Assembly (NCBI RefSeq): GCF_003589595.1
Contig: NW_020653851.1
Location: 22,590,292 to 22,654,291, forward strand
DNA length: 64,000 bases
Direction: 5' to 3'
Source of the DNA: Hyposmocoma kahamanoa
Taxonomy: Eukaryota; Arthropoda; Insecta; Lepidoptera; Cosmopterigidae
Both the position numbers and the translations under genes were made by a program. This document shows, piece after piece, positions 45,700 to 56,783 of this stretch; the stretch's first letter is position 1, and the number at the start of each line of letters is the position of its first letter. The notes beneath the pieces were generated by a model, which saw only the letters and a list, made by a program, of their open reading frames with translations, had not been told where the DNA came from and ran no database searches.

Positions 45700-46110
45700 T
45701 TAATGGTAGCTCTTTAATGGGAGTTCCTTAATGGGAGTTCCTTAATAGTAGTTGCTTAGTGGGAGTTGCGTAATGGGGGTTCCATAGCGGGATACGGTAA
45801 TGGGAGTTCAGTAATTTTTTAATTTTTTTTTTATTTTTTTTTTATACCTGACAGGCAAATGACTCCACTCCACCTGATGTTAAGTGGAAAGTATGGTAGT
45901 TTGGTTATAGGAGTTCGGTAATGGGAGTTCATAATGGGANNNNNNNNNNGTTATAGGAGTTCGGTAATGGGAGTTCATAATGGGATACGGTAATGGTAGT
46001 TTGGCTATAGGAGTTCGGTAATGGGAGTTCATAATGGTATACGGTAATGGGATACGTTAATGGGAGTTCAGTAATGGTAGTTTGGTTATAGGAGTTCGGT
46101 GACGCGAGAT
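45700..46110. repeat. GGGAGTTC minisatellite with assembly gap
   Basis: Irregular tandem array of GGTAATGGGAGTTC / ATAGGAGTTC / GGTAGTTTGG-type units. Ten Ns at 45940-45949 mark a gap of unknown true size inside the array. A (T/A)-rich insertion with a short repeat fragment interrupts it at about 45815-45890. Confidence 0.9.
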
Positions 46111-46727
46111 CAGAATTTTTTTTTTTTTATTTACTTGTGGCAACAAACAGTCATACAAGAACTAGTAATTATTTACTTATTTATATTCCTCTTAAAAATA
46201 GACCTATAATGCCAGAGTTCATTTAAGGAATTTCGAAATTTCCGGAATGGGAATTCCGTCTTCTTTAAGGTATCGATAAAAAATATGTAAAATACGATGT
46301 TCGTTACGCTGTATTTATCCGAAACTGGGATCCCGCTGTAGGAGTGCTCTTAAAATTAAATGGTGGAATTTACTTACTTAACAAGTTAATATATGGCAAA
46401 CAAAGTAAAAGTAGCATCGAGTACATGATATGGGCTCAGGACAAATAAATCTTAAGTACTGAACTTAGAATTTGAGCTAACATGTTAGACTATAATTTTC
46501 ATATGAAAAGCTTAACAAGTTTCGTATAACAATATTTATCTTACCCCGTATCCTCCCACAATTTACTTGTCTCAGTGGCTTACAATAACCACTGTTCTGG
46601 TAAAACACTGATGCTCTCTGTTAACTGGTGTGTCACACATCGTATTTACACTCATTTGTATATCTTCTAAAATTCTATGAAACCACAGACCAAATAACTC
46701 TTAGACGACTGCTAATCTCGCTTTTTT

Positions 46728-47030
46728 TATAACATCTAGTAACGGGACGAACAAGTCGTGCGCCTGAAGGTAAACTACACGCCAGTCCATAACAATTGCA
46801 GTGCCACTGAGAGCTTTAAATCGCAAAGATCTGAGGGGCACTGCCACTGCACTCGTCATTGAAAGACTTAAGTTGGCAAGTCCCATGTACCTGTAATTTC
46901 ACCAGCACCCTTACCGTTCAAAACCGGAACACAGTAATGCTGACGTTACTGCTTGGCGGCAGAAATAGGTAAGGTGGCAGTAATTTCCTGGACGAACTCT
47001 ATCACAAGCTGCTCTACTGCTACTAGAACC
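46728..47030 (-). repeat. family A repeat
   Basis: Minus-strand near-full copy (AACATCTAGTAACGGGACG to CTCTACTGCTACTAG as read on plus). Confidence 0.78.
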
Positions 47031-47354
47031 ATTTCTATCTCCATATTACAGATCGTAGCTCTGAAAAAGGTCAAAATTCTTTCTTATGTCCAGATGGCGC
47101 TGATCGATAGCTTGAAAGTAGTTTATATTACGTAAATGGTAGTGGATATAAATTGATTCCTCTTTAATGTGAAAGTTTCGCTCAGTTTTTTTTTTCCTTG
47201 TAATATTATTCAAATATTGACCATGAGATCGAATTATTTTCTGACAAATATGCATCAATAGATGGCATTGTGTGTTATAAACAATTTATAAATTACCGCT
47301 TGCTAATATGGGTAGATGGCGTTAATCCTAAACAACATAAAGGAATATCCGGTA

Positions 47355-47850
47355 CCATCGAGTATATATATAGGGACAGAGACGAAATGTCATTTAATTT
47401 ATTTGAAAACTATTCTGCCACATCAAACTTCGCTCCGATTGGCAAGCCCGAATTCGATCGTCAATTTTTCAGTTCAAATCGTCCAGTTTAACTTGAGCTT
47501 CGCTATAATAGAAGAAAATTGCAAAATTACATATTTAATATTTAATTACCGATGAAATGTGATTCCGTTTGTTTTGTAATTAGATGTTTTGCTATTTTTC
47601 CCACACCACCGAATGTAACAGCCCCTCATTGTTAGATACATTATCTTTATTACAATAAATACAATATTTTTTGGAATATACGAATACGTACACACAGGTC
47701 AGTTGTTGGTGCTGCACTATTTCAGTTTTCTAATTTGTGATTTCAGCGCAAACGAGAGTTGATATTTAAAAGTGATATAGGGCCCATTTATCTGATGAGT
47801 TGCCAAGGATGGATGGCCTTTAACTCTTCTCTATTTCTGTACAATCCATA
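47355..47850 (-). mobile_element. P-like MITE copy with THAP exon (minus)
   Basis: Third copy. The left end CATCGAGTATATATATAGGGAC is clear; the right end is degraded (CTCTATTTCTGTAC near 47840). On the minus strand the exon reads MRG-C...-C-GKNSKTSNYKTN and ends ITFHR before the donor (about 47546-47625), keeping the frame up to the splice donor, though residues between the two Cys are changed. Confidence 0.78.
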
Positions 47851-48076
47851 AAAATCTCTGCAATAAGCTCCATCTAGTTGATTTGTTTGTTATCACTAGA
47901 AAATAATTAGGGTAGCTTTGATAAATTGCACAGCTTGTCAATGTATAACAGCTTAGTTACAAAAATAGCCATTTGGTTCACGTCGCGACATCTGGCGTAC
48001 GAATATGTACTAAATACCCGACTACTGTCTTGTTTCGCGATTATTATTCTTGGTCCATGATAAAACTGTGTTTCAG

Positions 48077-48145
48077 AGAATGTTTGTCGTCGAAACGTAC
48101 ACTGAGTAAAGAAACTGAGAAATTAGCAGAAGATAATAAAACATT
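48077..48145 (+). CDS. RPGRIP1L: RPGRIP1L exon 6
   Basis: Acceptor GTTTCAG, donor TTGTGAGT, phase 2-2, 69 bp. Reads ECLSSKRTLSKETEKLAED then NKTL, a short helical charged segment. Confidence 0.8.
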
Positions 48146-48601
48146 GTGAGTTTTGTTCATTTTATAAATATTTAAAATTAAAACTGAAAAGAGAAGGACA
48201 CTACAAATTGTAATTTGTAAATTCAAATAATTATGTATGTTTTTAATTCATAGGCAAGGAAATCATATTTGAATTGTCACATTGAACACTACGACTCGTT
48301 CATAAGGCAGATTCGCTTAAGGGACACATTGCTAATGTCATTCTCTGAAGAAGACATTGAAAACTGATTTTAATTAATAATCATAAAATGCAATTTGTTT
48401 GCATTGTTCTGGTCGTTTTTTTATATAAATTTTAGTTTTTAAAGCTTGATTTAATAGTTAATCATGTTAGTAAATGTTTATGTAGATTATTGAATGTTTT
48501 ATTGTCTTTTTTTTCTTTTTTTATACAAAAATTGTTAAATGATCCTGATTTCGGTGGTACCTGAATTCGGTGGATCAAATATTATGTCATTACTATATGT
48601 C

Positions 48602-48720
48602 ATGCCTTTGTGGTTGAGTGGTTTGCACCGGTTTTCATGGTGTCGTCATTTCCGAGGTCCCGGGGTCGTTCCGCGGCCGGGTCAGTGTAGAAACCAACTT
48701 TTGTTAACTACTAAGTGCAG
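48602..48720 (+). mobile_element. tRNA-like SINE remnant
   Basis: TTTGTGGTTGAGTGGTTTGC (A-box-like) and CCCGGGGTCGTTCCGCGGCC (degraded B box), then TCAGTGTAG. A related minus-strand piece lies near 49900-49965. Confidence 0.5.
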
Positions 48721-48745
48721 AAACTAACTTTTGTTAGTTAGCTAT

Positions 48746-48991
48746 TATATCGTCGGTTAAAAGGTAAAACTCATTAAGTGACATTTTGTTCAAAAACTAG
48801 ATTTTTTCAATTTTGCTTTATTGGGAAGAACATCTATGACAAGAAAAATTCAGTAAGTCTGTGGTGTCCTTCATGTTTTAATACATACCAGTCCTTTAGT
48901 GATTTTTCATAATGAAAAAATACAAAATCTTAATTATCTCCCTTTGGCCAATTAGGCTATTAGTGAGTTTTACCTTTTAACCGACGATATA
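48746..48991. mobile_element. foldback MITE with TATATCGTCGG ends
   Basis: Left ATATCGTCGGTTAAAAGGTA and right TACCTTTTAACCGACGATAT are perfect inverted repeats, extended by AAACTCA/TGAGTTT. TA-rich flanks suggest a TA target. Confidence 0.8.
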
Positions 48992-49254
48992 CTAGTAGCA
49001 TTTTTACTAAAACGCCACTGGTGAATGGCTGAACCAGGATAGAAAAAATACTGAAATTTTTAATATAACTCTTATTTAAGTGACTGTAAGTTAAATTTTG
49101 TTAAATTTTAAAATTGTGTTACGTCTTTTTCACGTTTTATGCCCTACCCAACCAAAATCTTTAAGTTATGGCAGTAGATAATAGAGCGTAAAGTTTGAAT
49201 TGTACACAAGCTAAAAAGTGGCGACATCGGTACCCGATCTTACATAGCGTCATT

Positions 49255-49530
49255 ACATATCTACCTTATTTTTCTATATCTTTGGGGCCTTCTTCCGCCC
49301 TCGCAGCCGTCCCAGCGCCCATTCCATCTCCCCCTCGGTGATTTCCGAGGAGGAGATGAGATCCGGGCAGAGGCCCTACACCACTCGGTTGAGGAGATCC
49401 AGCTCCAGTGACTCCATGGGGGATGCGCCGTACATTTTGTTGCGCACAACTTTGTACAGCCTCCCCCATGGGTCCAGGGTGGCCAAGAACTGCTCTGGCT
49501 ACACAGACGTTAGAGGGAGCGTTGTGGGAG
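49255..49530 (-). mobile_element. R1-clade LINE fragment
   Basis: The minus strand reads (one frame) RPWGRLYKVVRNKMYGASPM, then LDLLNRVV and a stop, and SSEITEGEMEWALGRLRGRK with KAP. This fits the linker-to-RT region of R1-type retrotransposons (WGKPYK... and ...GKAPGPDGI). The ORF is broken. Confidence 0.65.
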
Positions 49531-50239
49531 CATTCCGGGATCGGGATTTTTTGTAATGTTAGAGTTCTTATGGGCATGTCTCCAAGAAGGGCCAAGTTCT
49601 CTGACTTCAGTCAGGTCGAATTATTTTTCTTAATTTCAGAAAAAACTTTGAGCAGGAAGAAGAAAGAATTCAAATTTACATAACATTCCGTTGATTGGGT
49701 AATTACATTCTTAACAGTTAATGAATAAATATAATAAATAAATATTAGTCAATATTACATAACATTGCTCTGATCCCAAAGTAAGTTACTAAAGCACTTG
49801 TGTTATGCAAATTGGAAACAACGACGGTACCACATATACCCAGACCCGAGACAATAATAATATAAAAGAGATAATTTTCTACAATGTATATCCGGGCCGT
49901 CTGTATGGGCCGGGTATCTAACCCGGGTGCATACAGATGGCGACACCATGAAAACGACTTGACCGCGGAGTCGACAACGTCGTTTACATGTCGGCTAACT
50001 TTCAAGTTAAGATGTAACAATCTGAAAATTAATTAGGTTAATTTAAACAAAGTTTTCTAGTTTCTTCAAACACCAGAAAAATATATACCACGTAGATTAC
50101 GCCACTGGCGCTGGTCTAGATACGGTTAACAACGATCGGGGCACATCAACAATTATAAATATATCTACTGAATATCTTTTGATAGCTAGAGAAATAAACG
50201 TTCTCTATTAATTTGACAATGTTTGCTCTTGTTTTTCAG

Positions 50240-50311
50240 GGAGCATGATCTCACAAGTCTTGAAGCGGAAAATGATATGGACACTCAAGAGCAAACACAT
50301 AAAAACAAAAG
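50240..50311 (+). CDS. RPGRIP1L: RPGRIP1L exon 7
   Basis: Acceptor TTTTTCAG, donor AGGTAATG, phase 2-2, 72 bp. Acidic: EHDLTSLEAENDMDTQEQTH then KNKR. Confidence 0.78.
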
Positions 50312-51186
50312 GTAATGTTACAATATCATTCATTCATTATCATTCACTCAGTAAGAAATAAGACAAATTTGGTAACAAATACCATTATGCCGGCTGTACA
50401 CGCTACGGTATAGTATATACCGGAGAGGTCGACCTGTGCAGGCAGACCGGAACGTGTGTTGGAACGGACCTGTGCAGTTTTGTATACCAGCGCAGACGAC
50501 CGGGCGGCGCAAGATCGAAAATCAATTCTTTTAAGTGATACCGTAGGGTGAACCTGTTCATGTGTGCGTGTACTACGGTCGCCTGCGCAGGTCGCGCTAT
50601 TTGAATTCTAGTTACGGTATAGGGTAACGTCGTTCGCATCGTACTGCCGTGCGAATAAAAAAAGTCAACATCGTCACAACTTGAGGAATCCGGATTGTCC
50701 CACATACGCCTTTTGATTTATTTAATTGAATCAGTTGTAATAACAGTTCTTTTTACTAATTACTAACAAAAATTTGTGATACCCAGTGATGATATTTTGA
50801 TATATAAGAATAGAAAATTGTAATCTGTACGAGTTATAGTTAACCGTATATTGTCGGTCGTGAAGACATGTGGTAGAAGGTGGAGTGCTTAAAAAAAGTT
50901 TCACGTATTATGAAAATTAGGCATAGGCAACTCTTCCTCTCGGTTGGCAATCGGTAGGCGAGCTAAATCATCGGTAAAAATAACCGTTTTGTTTCCTTTA
51001 ATGTCAAATGCATTGAGATTAACTACAGCAACACTATTTACAAATAGTGTTGCTATTTGATAAGTCATAAAAAAATACTTGACAATCTCAATTATCAATT
51101 ATCATACACGTATATTTGATAATATATCAAATTACCTAAAAATTACCCAAATTACATAAATTATTAATTTATGTTACCCATTTCAG

Positions 51187-51264
51187 CCGAGTACCTGACA
51201 AAGTAAAAAAAGAAGACAAATCAAAGCAAACCACTAAACCTGATTTTATTGGATCTAACAAAAG
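51187..51264 (+). CDS. RPGRIP1L: RPGRIP1L exon 8
   Basis: Acceptor ATTTCAG, donor AGGTAATA, phase 2-2, 78 bp. Reads RVPDKVKKEDKSKQTTKPDF then IGSNKR, ending with the same NKR-type boundary as exon 7. The two may be related by exon duplication, but the match is too short to prove. Confidence 0.75.
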
Positions 51265-51272
51265 GTAATAAC

Positions 51273-51687
51273 ATAGGAAATGAAACTATTTTTCAGGATT
51301 TAAATCGCGTATATTTGTTTTTTCAAACAAACCGTTTAGTTTATTATAATTTCTATTATTAATTAATAATAAATTGAACTTAATAAAAATTCATTCGATA
51401 AAATAATTTGTATAACTTAATGTAGCGTAAATTGGAATGTTTTCTTTGTAAAATTAAAAATAAGGTATTTAATTAATAACTATTGTAACTATAGTGAAAA
51501 AATAGGGTGGTTTGCATCAATATTAGACATAACTGGTTGAAGACTGTACCACCTCAGTCAACCGTGACCATGGGACCCGTAAAGGGCCCGAAACGTTTTG
51601 TTTGAAAAAACAAATATACGCGATTTAAATCGGGAAAAATAGTTTCATTTCCTATGTGTAACAATCGCGAAAACCTAAGAACTCGAA
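51273..51687. mobile_element. foldback element family E, nearly complete
   Basis: The left arm starts ATAGGAAATGAAACTATTTTT and the right arm ends AAAAATAGTTTCATTTCCTAT, with further pairing through the GGATTTAAATCGCGTATATT segment. It begins only about 8 bp after the exon 8 donor. Confidence 0.82.
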
Positions 51688-51769
51688 AATGTTCTTGTAC
51701 AATACGTACACACGTTGGGCGCCACTATTGAAAGAAGGAAACAAAGAGAACTATCGCCTTCTCTTAAGG

Positions 51770-51920
51770 CTCAAGTCACACAGGCGCACAGTCGAAGCGT
51801 CGCGACGCGTCATGTTTTCGCCTATAGCATATTCATCTCTATTGTCCCATTATTAAGGTACAAATTTGTGTTATGTAAATATGGAGTCGCGCGTCGCCGC
51901 GCGTTACTTGGGTGCAGTGA
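51770..51920. mobile_element. diverged GC-rich foldback (relative of 31281-31478)
   Basis: GGCTCAAGTCACACAGGCGCA followed by GTCGAAGCGTCGCGACGCG, a shared AT-rich middle, and GTCGCGCGTCGCCGCGCG on the far side. Confidence 0.6.
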
Positions 51921-52459
51921 GTCGGTTCAGAATCTTACGATAACTCAGTTGTCGACCGATTTCATTTCTATTCACAACACCCGAATCGAACGTTAAACTG
52001 TCGTATTCAAAACCGAACCGAAATGATGTCACACCCTTACGTTTACTCGAACTTCTCGACCGGCAAAGGCTACAAACGTTTTTCAGGAAACAGTTGTCGA
52101 ATGAAAGTTACCGAACGTCATATTGTTTACAAAGTAAGAATGTAATATGGAAATCTCTTATCATTTTCAATAAAGTCTGGATTTTGTTTAATTTTATTTT
52201 AATGCAAAAATATTGCATTCCTATATTTTTGACCATCAATTTTTCTTTTTTTTTTTATTCGGTTCACAAAACTGGATACAAGTCTTAAATCAAATACTAC
52301 AGATTGGTTAACATTATAAGGCGAGAAGAGTGTGTCCTTCTAGATGTGAACAAAGCGTTTCGTATTTAAAACAAAGTGTTTAAACAAAATTATAGTAAAT
52401 TAAGATTTACATATCTACTATTTATGAAATAGGAAACAGACAACTAAAATTCATCGCGC

Positions 52460-52865
52460 AGTCACTATATAACACATTTTCTTATTGAGTTTCTAGCTGA
52501 GACCACAGAACAAGAGAATATGTCAAAATCATATCTGATAGCATTATAATAAGAACACATGCGATACACTGGACTGTGTTGACCAAGGTTGGTTCTGCAA
52601 ATAGGGAGTGCGAAAGTTTTACGATTGATTAGGCGACTTCCGGGACGAGGTACAGATAGATACAAGCACTCGAGTATATCAGGAGCGTCGATGACACCAT
52701 GAATAATCTTAAATAAAAAGATCAGGTCAAGCGATTTTCGGCGTTTTTGCAATGAGGAAATATTAAAATAAGAGAGACGTGACTCATATGAAAATAACTG
52801 CTTACATTTAAAATTATACGTTAGGTGATAGAGGAAACGTTTTTGTACACGTTCAATCCTATCTG
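52460..52865 (-). mobile_element. jockey-type LINE C-terminal fragment
   Basis: The minus strand reads RIERVQKRFLYHLTYNFKCK, then RRKSLDLIFLFKIIHGVID and FALPICRTNLGQHSPVYRMC. This is the post-RT tail of jockey-group LINEs (D..FL.K...G.ID.P...., ...R.N.....P..RMC..YN). Catalytic domains are absent. Confidence 0.78.
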
Positions 52866-53127
52866 AATGAACCTATTTCAACGAGTAACACCGCAAACGC
52901 TGTTGGATAACCGTATCGTATCCGAATCCGAATCGAACGTTTGACTCGGAATGTTCTGAGTAGCTCGGAAAGCGCCCTTCGATTCGAGAACGATATCCAA
53001 TCGAAAGAGTTCTGAATCGGGGTCCTGTTTTGGTTGTAGCAAATAGTTCAGCTTATGATAGATAACGTTTTAAGTAAATTTTAATTTCTTTTCCTTTTTC
53101 GTGTTGTAAGAAATGTTAAATTTGCAG

Positions 53128-53206
53128 TTCGCCTGAGCTATGCGATGAGAACAGATGCAGAACTCTGATGCAGGAGTTAAAACAGAAAATATCTTATTTG
53201 CAAGCT
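53128..53206 (+). CDS. RPGRIP1L: RPGRIP1L exon 9
   Basis: Acceptor TTTGCAG, donor GCTGTTAGT (non-consensus but the only one that keeps the frame). Enters in phase 2, leaves in phase 0. Reads PELCDENRCRTLMQELKQKI then SYLQA, the start of the second coiled coil. Confidence 0.75.
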
Positions 53207-53479
53207 GTTAGTATACCCTTTGTTTATTAACATTTGCTTATTTTACTTTCAAATACTCAAAATCATATGTTCAATTTCAAAATCGACAATAGTGTTCGTG
53301 AGATTCTTATGGATCAAACTTTCTAATCAAACTTTGACATGAGCTCCCAACTAGTTGATTGCGAGTTTTTGGTGCAGCCAGCGTCAAAATTAGCTTTAAA
53401 ATCTATCAAAAATATCAGTATATTTATTAGAAATTGAACCTTATCTTTATATACAAAATTGTTTTGAGACGAATTTCTG

Positions 53480-53765
53480 CATTGACTTACAAATAAATGG
53501 ACGACGGGTCTAATACAAAAACCACGAAAAAAATGTCCCAAGTCAACCTATTTAAACGTAGTGACATGTAAAGGAATATGAAAAAGCTAAAACGTTGAAT
53601 TTAAATTGTAATGTCATCGCAGTACTGTCTAATTTTGCTTGCTTCGCTGTCAGTTGAACAAACGAAGACTAAAGCGTGAATGACGCTCTGTATACGATTT
53701 TAACGCACTATAAGTTCGGACACTTTTTAGCGCGGATCCGACGTCCATATAATTGTAAGTCAATG
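53480..53765. mobile_element. hAT-like MITE (third copy)
   Basis: CATTGACTTACAAATAAATGG at the left and CCATATAATTGTAAGTCAATG at the right, opposite in orientation to 29643-29928. The flanking 8-mers do not match, so it is older or rearranged. Confidence 0.82.
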
Positions 53766-53897
53766 ATAAATGTCAAAATATTTTTAATAGATTTCCACGC
53801 TGCGCTGCTACAATTTTGTATTTGATCAAACTATTCCAATAATCGATTCGCCATCTTGAATTCACTTAGCGGTTATCATAATTAATGTCGTCGGCAG

Positions 53898-54075
53898 GAG
53901 CTAACTAATACTCACGACGAATACTCAAGCCGGATTTCCCGTCTCGAGCAAGAAGTATCAAATTTGCGTGAGGAAAACTTACGTATTCGTGGAGACAGGG
54001 ATCATACCTCACAGCGTCACGACGGAGAGGTGAAGGAATTGAAAACTAAACTACGGGATATGCAACAACAATGCG
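53898..54075 (+). CDS. RPGRIP1L: RPGRIP1L exon 10
   Basis: Acceptor CGGCAG, donor GCGGTGAGA. Enters in phase 0, leaves in phase 1. A strong coiled coil: ELTNTHDEYSSRISRLEQEV, SNLREENLRIRGDR, then GEVKELKTKLRDMQQQC. Confidence 0.9.
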
Positions 54076-54084
54076 GTGAGAACG

Positions 54085-54200
54085 AAGTACAAAGATCCGT
54101 CAACAAGCACATAGAAAAATTCGTGAGGTCCGCTGGTTCGTTCCGTGGCTTAGTTACCATAGCGTCTGTCACGGTTTGCTAAGAGACGTCTTCTTCGTCG
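54085..54200 (+). mobile_element. family C SINE-like fragment beside exon 10
   Basis: CAAAGATCCGTCAACAAGCAC..TTCCGTGGCTTAGTTACC is the pre-head and head part of family C. It begins about 10 bp after the exon 10 donor. Confidence 0.65.
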
Positions 54201-54358
54201 ATCTTTGGATTTACTAATGTTCATGTAGAATTGACCAAAATTCCTTGAGGAACTAATAAGCTTCTTTCATTTACTAAACTTGCTTATAAAATAGTTTCAG
54301 TTCCTATACTTGTAAGTTATAAAATATGCAATTATTCCTATAATACGACTGTTTGTAG

Positions 54359-54546
54359 GTGATATAGACACTGAATTAAAACTGGAACAAAGCCGCGTGG
54401 CGGAGCTGCAGGCGCAGATAAAAGCTTCCGAGATCGCGGGGCAGGTGACGCGCGCCTTCGAAGAGAGGTTGCATCGTATTAATGAAGTAAAGACCCTGGA
54501 TCTGGCTCAAGAAGACAAGAGACACGAAAGACTCAATGATTATTCG
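54359..54546 (+). CDS. RPGRIP1L: RPGRIP1L exon 11
   Basis: Acceptor TTTGTAG, donor TCGGTATGT. Enters in phase 1, leaves in phase 0. GC-rich and strongly helical: DIDTELKLEQSRVAELQAQI, KASEIAGQVTRAFEERL and LDLAQEDKRHERLNDYS. It is the longest heptad run in the gene. Confidence 0.92.
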
Positions 54547-54639
54547 GTATGTTACCAATATGGTTATCATCACCCCGAAAGCAAAAATTATCCCTTCTCT
54601 GAACGAATTTTTACTCGATTATTAGTGGCATGTATTTAA

Positions 54640-54900
54640 ATCGACCCCTCCTACGTAAAGTATCGTATGTCGAAGTTTACAGGGGAGCGCTTTAAAGTTC
54701 TGAATTCACTGAAAGCGTGATCACCATAGATCATCTAACCGATATCTAGGCTTTTATGTGAGTAATGAGCTTTGCCGAATAAAACTGAGAAATGCTAAAG
54801 TCACGTGTTATGTTCGTTTCAATGAATTCAGAACTTTAAAACGCTTCCCTGTAAACTTGGCAATTGCGACATACGATACTTTACGTCGGAGGGGTCGAAT
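54640..54900. mobile_element. foldback MITE with TCGACCCCTC ends
   Basis: Left TCGACCCCTCCTACGTAAAG and right CTTTACGTCGGAGGGGTCGA, with inverted pairing that extends over about 90 bp per arm. One arm recurs at 62108-62215. Confidence 0.82.
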
Positions 54901-55067
54901 GGTCCTAAATTTGCAAAAGCAGCATAGGAAAATATCTAAACGGTCATCTTTTTTAATGATTGATCCTTTTTCTCTGTGACAAAATAAATTAAATCAATCG
55001 ATATTTTCATAATAATGTTCTGAGCTGCGCAAAAAATGATTTCTGAAAATTAATGAAAGAGTTTATC

Positions 55068-55325
55068 CAAGGTAGTACTGCCACTGTACCTATTTCTGGC
55101 AAGCAGTAATGTCCGCATTACTGTGTTCCGGTTTTGAAGGGTGCAGTTGAAATTACAGGCACATGGTACTTGTCAACTTATGTCTCAAGGTGACGTGCAC
55201 AGTGGCAGTGCCCCTCAGATCTTTGCAATTTAAAGCTCTGAGTGGCACTGTAACTGTTATGGACAGGCGTGTAGCTAACCATTAGGCGCACGACTGGTTC
55301 GTCCCGTCACTTGATGCTATAAAAA
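55068..55325 (+). repeat. family A repeat
   Basis: Plus-strand copy lacking the first few bases; it ends CGTCCCGTCACTTGATGC and an A run. Confidence 0.75.
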
Positions 55326-55697
55326 AACTACTTTGATAGTTTTATGTTGGGCCTCAAAAGTAAGACAACTGAACATTGAAAATAAAATTTAGATACATAT
55401 TTTTAAAACTAAGTAAATGTCGATTATATTTGTGTACTCATGCTATATTAATTATAATATACTTTGACCTTAAAACATGTTCGGGAACGCAAGCAAATTG
55501 GCTTCTAGCACTCGCCAGCCGCTGCCGCAGCACACTCGCTTCGTGCTATTTTTTCGTATACTAACCTAACCTAACCGAATAGACAGCGCAACCAAGCAAC
55601 CAAGATTTATTAAGAGATCAATATCAAAAGATATTAGTTACAAATGACATCTATATATTATTAAAAGAAAAGGCTAATTTAAATAACCTAACCTCCG

Positions 55698-55915
55698 GTT
55701 AAAAAAACCGACGTCAAAAGTCACTCATCCCCTAGTTGCCACCCTTAGAGGTGGAATATTTTCTTCAGTGGGACCACATCTGAGGTACCTTCTTTCCAAC
55801 AAAAAAGAATCATCAAAATTGGTTCACAAACGGCGGAGTTATCGTGCAATATACATACAAAAAAAACATACAGACGAATTGAGAACCTCCTCCTTTTTTT
55901 TGAAGTCGGTTAAAA
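55698..55915 (+). repeat. dispersed repeat, family D
   Basis: Starts TTAAAAAAACCGACGTCAAA and ends GAAGTCGGTTAAAAA, so the ends are short inverted repeats (AACCGAC/GTCGGTT). Confidence 0.72.
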
Positions 55916-56112
55916 AATAAGAGGATCTTCTATTATTTTTGAATACCAAATATTAATTTTGTATGCTTGAACATAATAATAGCGTTACCTTGAATATCGT
56001 TCAAACCTTTGGTCAGAAATGAAATGTGCGTTTGTATGTTGATACAGTCCTTTGAACTTATAGGTTAACAAAAAATAATGAAACACGCATACGGTTTTAC
56101 CGATATTTTTAG

Positions 56113-56145
56113 ATCTCCCTCCAGAAAGAGGACACTTCGCTTAAA
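56113..56145 (+). CDS. RPGRIP1L: RPGRIP1L exon 12 (micro-exon)
   Basis: Acceptor TTTTTAG, phase 0-0, 33 bp, reading ISLQKEDTSLK with donor AAAGTATTA. An alternative donor at 56154 would leave in phase 2 and would not fit exon 13, so the shorter form is preferred. Confidence 0.55.
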
Positions 56146-56354
56146 GTATTAAGGTACTCGCATTTGGCGTCACGACGCGGTAGTCACGGACACAGAGACA
56201 GCTGAGGGTCTTTTTAGGGCCCGTGGAGAACTAAACAAAACATAGAGACTGAAGCAAAACTCTAACTTTAAAATTGCAATGTGTTGCATATTTGAGGTTT
56301 TATTGAATACCTCTATAAATGATGATGATGTTTGATTTGATATTTGCTTCGTAG

Positions 56355-56444
56355 ATGGCGGAAAGTTCGAGGGATGACAGGGCTTCCAGAGATCATCGTG
56401 ATTCCATGAACTCTCCAGTGGACTGGAACGATACACCCACTAAG
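56355..56444 (+). CDS. RPGRIP1L: RPGRIP1L exon 13
   Basis: Acceptor TTCGTAG, donor AAGGTAAAA, phase 0-0, 90 bp. Reads MAESSRDDRASRDHRDSMNS then PVDWNDTPTK. The first codon is ATG, but an in-frame upstream supply makes it internal. Confidence 0.82.
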
Positions 56445-56479
56445 GTAAAAAAGTCAATAAAGTTCACAAATAAAGGTCA

Positions 56480-56605
56480 CGGTTGACCATGGGACCTGTA
56501 AAGGGCCCAAAACGTCGGTTTGTTTGAAAAAACAAATATACGCGATTTAAATCCGGAACAATAGTTTCATTTCCTATGTAACAATCGCGAAAACCTAAGA
56601 ACTCG
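56480..56605 (+). mobile_element. foldback family E arm
   Basis: ACCATGGGACCTGTAAAGGG through the GAAAAAACAAATATACGCG segment to CCTAAGAACTCGAT. It starts about 35 bp after the exon 13 donor. Confidence 0.75.
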
Positions 56606-56783
56606 ATACTAACAATTACTTTTTCAGTACTGCCAGCGCTTCTTTGTGCAAAATAAGAGTGAAAAAGACAATCTGAGCGGAAGCGAAACCCTCAACGAGT
56701 TTTTTCGCTCTTACAGCATTGGCATAATGAAGTTTCTGACTGGGTGATTCCGTAACAGATACTTGTATAACATACTATTTCAG

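Noticed and set aside
49640..49682. Possible exon after TTTCAG reading KNFEQEEERIQIYI
   Set aside because: No in-frame donor before a stop codon and the next exon already fits exon 6; it also sits right beside an R1-like fragment.
52087..52133. Possible extra RPGRIP1L exon (acceptor TTTTTCAG, reads KQLSNESYRTSYCLQ, donor AAAGTAAGA)
   Set aside because: It would leave in phase 1, while exon 9 needs phase 2 in its only open frame, so including it breaks the ORF.
56146..56153. Longer form of exon 12 using the donor at 56154
   Set aside because: It would leave in phase 2; exon 13 is open only when entered in phase 0.
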